A stretch of DNA of 8,864 nucleotides. Source: JANOGU01 sp031406135 (GTDB taxonomy: Bacteria; Pseudomonadota; Alphaproteobacteria; Rhodobacterales; Rhodobacteraceae). The notes beneath the pieces are model-generated. The model saw only the letters and a list, made by a program, of their open reading frames with translations. It ran no database searches and had not been told where the DNA came from. This document shows positions 6,550-8,864 of this stretch, in pieces. The DNA lies in contig JANOGU010000315.1 of the NCBI GenBank assembly GCA_031406135.1, forward strand, positions 1-8,864, read 5' to 3'. Within the stretch, counting starts at the first letter, position 1. Each line of letters starts with the position of its first letter. A program made the translations under genes and the position numbers.

Positions 6550-6569
6550 TCGTGCTGAGGCACTATATG
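6525..6569 (+). promoter_or_regulatory. Candidate promoter/operator region for the restriction-modification genes
   Basis: A possible -35 TTGTGC (6538-6543) and a -10-like TATATG or CTATAT (around 6563-6569) are present, with a spacing of 19-20 nt that is longer than ideal. Two small inverted repeats overlap these elements: GCACA/TGTGC (6525-6529 and 6539-6543) and GTGC/GCAC (6552-6555 and 6560-6563). This sits directly before vsr and is the only non-coding space in which the R-M genes could have their own promoter. The repeats might be operators. Evidence is by eye only. Confidence 0.3.
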
Positions 6570-6573
6570 CGGT

Positions 6574-6984
6574 ATGGACACACTAACGCCAAGTGAACGC
6601 TCCAAGCGCATGTCGTTGGTTCGCGGTCAAGACACCAAGCCTGAGATGCGTGTCCGCCGACTTACTCACGCTCTCGGCTACCGTTACCGCTTCCATCGCC
6701 GCGACCTGCCCGGTTCTCCCGATCTTACCTTCGGGCCGAGGCGGAAGGTGATCTTCGTCCATGGCTGCTTTTGGCATCAGCATCCCGATCCTGCCTGCAA
6801 ACTGGCGCGTCTGCCGAAGTCACGGCAGGACTTCTGGCGAACGAAGCTGGAGGGCAACCGCAATCGGGACGAGCGGATCAACGCGGCGTTAACCGGCATG
6901 AGGTGGAGTGTGCTTGAAATATGGGAATGCGAGACAGCCGACGAGGTGAAGCTGTCCGAAAGGCTCAGGGAGTTCTTGGAATGA
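6574..6984 (+). CDS. vsr: Very short patch repair (Vsr) DNA mismatch endonuclease
   Basis: Vsr nicks DNA 5' of the T in T:G mismatches produced by deamination of 5-methylcytosine, starting short-patch repair back to C:G. It normally accompanies a C5-cytosine methyltransferase, as here. The 136-aa length is typical. The family opening is present (SKRMSLVRGQDTKPEMRVRR, about residues 10-29), with the conserved E24. The catalytic aspartate is D50 in LPGSPDLTF. VHGCFWHQH (62-70) supplies H63 and H68 and the F66-W67 pair expected to intercalate at the mismatch. C75 and C119 (in WECE) probably bind the structural zinc. The ATG at 6574 is preferred because the conserved N-terminus begins there, but no Shine-Dalgarno precedes it. 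The TGA overlaps the methyltransferase ATG (ATGA). Codon use is less GC-extreme than in the core genes. Confidence 0.93.
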   Translation: MDTLTPSERSKRMSLVRGQDTKPEMRVRRLTHALGYRYRFHRRDLPGSPDLTFGPRRKVIFVHGCFWHQHPDPACKLARLPKSRQDFWRTKLEGNRNRDERINAALTGMRWSVLEIWECETADEVKLSERLREFLE

Positions 6985-8216
6985 AGTCAGTCGAGTTGTT
7001 CGCCGGGGCGGGAGGCCTCGGGCTCGGGGTTGGTATGGCGGGTTTCCAGCACGCAGCTGTCGTCGAGATAGATCGTTGGGCCTGCGACACGCTGGCCGAA
7101 AACACAGACTGGCCCCTTCACGGGTGGGAAAAAGGCGATGTGCGAAAGTTCGACTACGCACCCCTGCAAGGCCAAGTCAACCTCGTCACCGGCGGCCCGC
7201 CGTGCCAACCGTTCTCCATGGGCGGCAGGCATCGCGCCTTCCTAGACCACCGCGACATGTTTCCCGAGGCAGCGCGCGCAGTGCGAGAACTTCGCCCGAG
7301 GGCGTTCATCTTCGAGAACGTGAAGGGCCTGCGCCGTCAGGCGTTCACGAATTACCTTGAGTATATCCGGCTTCGCCTACGGCATCCCGACCTGATGCCG
7401 CACGAGGGCGAGGAATGGTTGGCGCACCTCAAGCGACTTGAGGACTACGAGACAAGCGGCGCGAATGGCGGGTTGCTCTACAACGTGGTAATCCGCCTCC
7501 TGAACGCGGCTGACTATGGCGTGCCGCAAAGGCGGGAACGGGTGTTCATCGTCGGCGTACGTGACGACCTTGCGGCGGCGTTCCACTTTCCTGATGCGAC
7601 CCACTCCTACGATGCGCTTGTCTGGTCGAAATGGCGTTCTTGCAAATACTGGAAGCGTCACGGCATCGCTCCAGTTCCGAATGCAAGAGAGCAGGCCCGC
7701 GCCACCCGATTGAAGACGAAACCAGCCGAGTTGCCTTGGCGTACGGTGCGGGATGCGCTGCACGATCTGCCGGACCCAGAGTTCCATCCCGCCGTTGCGT
7801 CAAAGTTCGCGGATCATCGGTTCATCGCAGGAGCGCGCTCATATCCCGGTCACACTGGAAGCCCGCTAGATGAGCCAGCGAAGACGCTCAAAGCCGGTGT
7901 CCACGGGGTGCCCGGTGGCGAGAACATGCTTCGCCGCCCCGACGGTTCGGTGCGATACCTTTCGGAACGCGAGAGTGCCCGCCTGCAGACGTTTCCAGAC
8001 GATTTCCGCTTCCATGGGTCTTGGACGGAGACGATGCGTCAGCTCGGGAACGCCGTTCCCGTCGAACTCGCCAAGGTTGTTGCGATGGCCGTCCGTGAAC
8101 AGATAGAACGGACTCATGAGAAAGGTGACTCCTTACAATCCCTTGGACAAGCAGCACTTGGCCGAGAATGCGGCGACCGCGCTGTTGCGGCAGGAGCCGG
8201 AGAAGCTTCCACCTGA
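6981..8216 (+). CDS. DNA (cytosine-5-)-methyltransferase of a type II R-M system
   Basis: Using SAM, this enzyme methylates C5 of cytosine in the target site and protects host DNA from the adjacent endonuclease. At 411 aa it contains the ordered motifs of the family. These are motif I FAGAGGLGLG (7-16), motif IV GGPPCQPFS with catalytic C75, motif VI ENVKG (112-116), motif VIII QRRERVF (183-189), and motif X LGNAVPV (355-361). The variable target-recognition region lies roughly between 200 and 320, followed by LSERESARLQTFPDDF. The start is ATG 6981, because motif I begins four residues later and AGGGAG (6967-6972) is a good Shine-Dalgarno 8 nt upstream. The normal family end falls about residue 378. 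The last ~33 residues are read out of frame through the start of the REase gene, giving a 101-nt overlap. The target is inferred to be CCGCGG from the REase family. Confidence 0.94.
   Translation: MKSVELFAGAGGLGLGVGMAGFQHAAVVEIDRWACDTLAENTDWPLHGWEKGDVRKFDYAPLQGQVNLVTGGPPCQPFSMGGRHRAFLDHRDMFPEAARAVRELRPRAFIFENVKGLRRQAFTNYLEYIRLRLRHPDLMPHEGEEWLAHLKRLEDYETSGANGGLLYNVVIRLLNAADYGVPQRRERVFIVGVRDDLAAAFHFPDATHSYDALVWSKWRSCKYWKRHGIAPVPNAREQARATRLKTKPAELPWRTVRDALHDLPDPEFHPAVASKFADHRFIAGARSYPGHTGSPLDEPAKTLKAGVHGVPGGENMLRRPDGSVRYLSERESARLQTFPDDFRFHGSWTETMRQLGNAVPVELAKVVAMAVREQIERTHEKGDSLQSLGQAALGRECGDRAVAAGAGEAST
8116..8216 (+). other. 101-nt two-frame overlap between methyltransferase 3' end and REase 5' end
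   Basis: The REase ATG at 8116 lies inside the methyltransferase gene, whose stop TGA is at 8214-8216. The REase N-terminus in this stretch (YNPLDKQHLAENAATALL and the EPFEG lead-in to the GIY motif) looks family-typical. The methyltransferase tail here has no recognisable motif, which suggests the methyltransferase lost an earlier stop. The overlap would couple REase translation to prior translation of the protective methylase. Confidence 0.8.
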
Positions 8217-8727
8217 GCCGTTCGAGGGTGCGGGCATTTATGCCATCTACTACCTGGGCGATTTCGATGCCTATCGCCCGCTCGCCGCGATCCACCGCGA
8301 CCGTATGGAAGCGCCAATTTACGTAGGCAAGGCGGATCCAAAGGGTGGCCGTCGTGGCGGAGATTTCGATGCGCCGTCAGGTACCGCGCTGTCTGACCGA
8401 CTGCGCAAGCACGCGGCCTCGATCACGCAGGCACAAAACCTGAACACTCAGGACTTCCGGTGCCGGTTCCTTGTGTTGGATGACGTTTGGGTGAGGATGG
8501 CCGAACGGATGCTTATCTCGTGGTACAAGCCGCTTTGGAATGTCGTGGTTGATGGGTTCGGCAACAACGATCCTGGCGGACGTCGATCGACTCAGTATCG
8601 TTCGTCTTGGGATATTCTTCATCCGGGGCGTCCGTGGGTCGATAAGCTTGCCCACGGTGTGACGACCGAGCAAGCGATAGTCGCCTCAGTCGCGAAGCAC
8701 TTCGATGCGCTGAACCAAGCCGGCTAG
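8116..8727 (+). CDS. Type II restriction endonuclease, GIY-YIG nuclease of the Eco29kI family
   Basis: This is predicted to cut DNA that lacks protective cytosine methylation. It is 203 aa, near the size of Eco29kI. The GIY-YIG core is present: GIYAIYY with Y42, IYVGK with Y69, R95 and H99 in LSDRLRKH, E130 in RMAERMLI, and N142 in PLWNVVVDG. Y42-Y69 (27), R95-H99 (4) and E130-N142 (12) match the spacings I recall for the Eco29kI catalytic residues. Further family marks are GFGNNDPGGRR (147-157) and SSWDILHPGRPW. Family specificity is CCGCGG, so that site is the best guess. The ATG 8116 is chosen because the conserved PLDKQHL start follows at once. No clear Shine-Dalgarno precedes it, so coupling to the overlapping methylase is likely. 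The stop TAG (8725-8727) overlaps the stop of a convergent transposase. All catalytic residues are intact, so it is probably active. Confidence 0.92.
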   Translation: MRKVTPYNPLDKQHLAENAATALLRQEPEKLPPEPFEGAGIYAIYYLGDFDAYRPLAAIHRDRMEAPIYVGKADPKGGRRGGDFDAPSGTALSDRLRKHAASITQAQNLNTQDFRCRFLVLDDVWVRMAERMLISWYKPLWNVVVDGFGNNDPGGRRSTQYRSSWDILHPGRPWVDKLAHGVTTEQAIVASVAKHFDALNQAG

Positions 8728-8864
8728 TTGTGGAACCTCAACAGGTTGTCCATCGGTAACGCGAGACGGCTGATGGGTGGCTTGGAGTTTAGACTGCCGT
8801 GCGGGCGGTGCCAATTGTACATGTGGGTCCATTCCGGGAGGTGGGATTTGCGCTGATCCGAGGT
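8724..8864 (-). mobile_element. IS481-type transposase, C-terminal fragment, convergent with the REase (runs off the window)
   Basis: Read on the minus strand, the last 141 nt give 46 residues and a TAG stop (complement of 8724-8726), with no interruption up to the window edge. The peptide begins SDQRKSHLPEW, then MYNWHRPHGSLNSKPPISRL, and ends DNLLRFHN. This is the typical C-terminal end of the integrase-core domain of IS481-family transposases (YNWHRPH..L..KPPISRL). The DDE catalytic residues would lie outside the window. Its stop codon overlaps the REase stop on the other strand, so the IS terminal inverted repeat expected just beyond the stop is not evident as separate sequence. Whether the rest of the element is intact cannot be told. 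Confidence 0.85.

Noticed and set aside
6921..6980. Upstream in-frame start for the methyltransferase
   Set aside because: It would overlap vsr. The conserved motif I begins right after ATG 6981, which has a good Shine-Dalgarno.
6193..8727. A new multi-gene defence system in which the nuclease stub acts with Vsr, MTase and REase
   Set aside because: The stub is best explained as the remains of a type ISP enzyme with an abrupt loss of similarity. The other three genes form a self-sufficient known type II set.
6041..8864. CRISPR array or tRNA attachment site at the island edge
   Set aside because: No regularly spaced repeats of CRISPR size and no tRNA-like cloverleaf were seen on either strand.

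Overview
ORGANISM. The first 6 kb is very GC-rich, tightly packed and read entirely from the + strand. It contains an alphaproteobacterial/plant-type GshA next to the end of rsmE, and many ATGA stop/start overlaps. This fits a Rhodobacterales-like alphaproteobacterium (Rhodobacter/Paracoccaceae type); the genus cannot be fixed from the sequence alone. LAYOUT, CORE (about 140-6040). The 3' end of rsmE (16S rRNA m3U1498 methyltransferase) is followed, with 4-nt ATGA overlaps, by a conserved uncharacterised 288-aa protein and a 177-aa predicted membrane protein. Next come gshA (glutamate-cysteine ligase), a perfect 9-bp GC hairpin, a UDP-glucuronate 4-epimerase-like SDR gene that overlaps an M19-family dipeptidase gene by 4 nt, and a small LuxR/NarL-type response regulator. 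The first ~130 bases are almost pure G/C with long homopolymer runs and look like a degraded contig end rather than genuine gene sequence. LAYOUT, ACCESSORY (about 6041-8864). Base composition becomes less extreme and the content changes to defence and mobile DNA. A 152-base intergenic stretch holds a perfect GTCCCAC palindrome and a cluster of short direct and inverted repeats. It leads into the N-terminal PD-(D/E)xK nuclease domain of a large type ISP-like restriction enzyme, which is cut off after about 99 residues (near 6489). Immediately behind the break is a compact restriction-modification unit in the order vsr (mismatch endonuclease), C5-cytosine methyltransferase, and a GIY-YIG restriction endonuclease of the Eco29kI family. 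All three genes overlap: vsr/MTase by 4 nt and MTase/REase by 101 nt. The REase stop codon overlaps the stop codon of a convergent IS481-type transposase C-terminus that runs off the right edge. HOW THE PARTS WORK TOGETHER. The R-M unit is logically complete: the MTase makes 5-methylcytosine at the target, the REase cuts unmethylated DNA, and Vsr repairs the T:G mismatches that arise when 5mC deaminates. By family membership the target is probably CCGCGG (Eco29kI specificity), which is an inference. The truncated ISP gene on one side and the transposase remnant on the other suggest that one restriction system replaced another at a recombining defence locus. All component families are known. 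The unusual points are this particular combination, the long MTase/REase overlap and the two junctions; I see no wholly unknown system.
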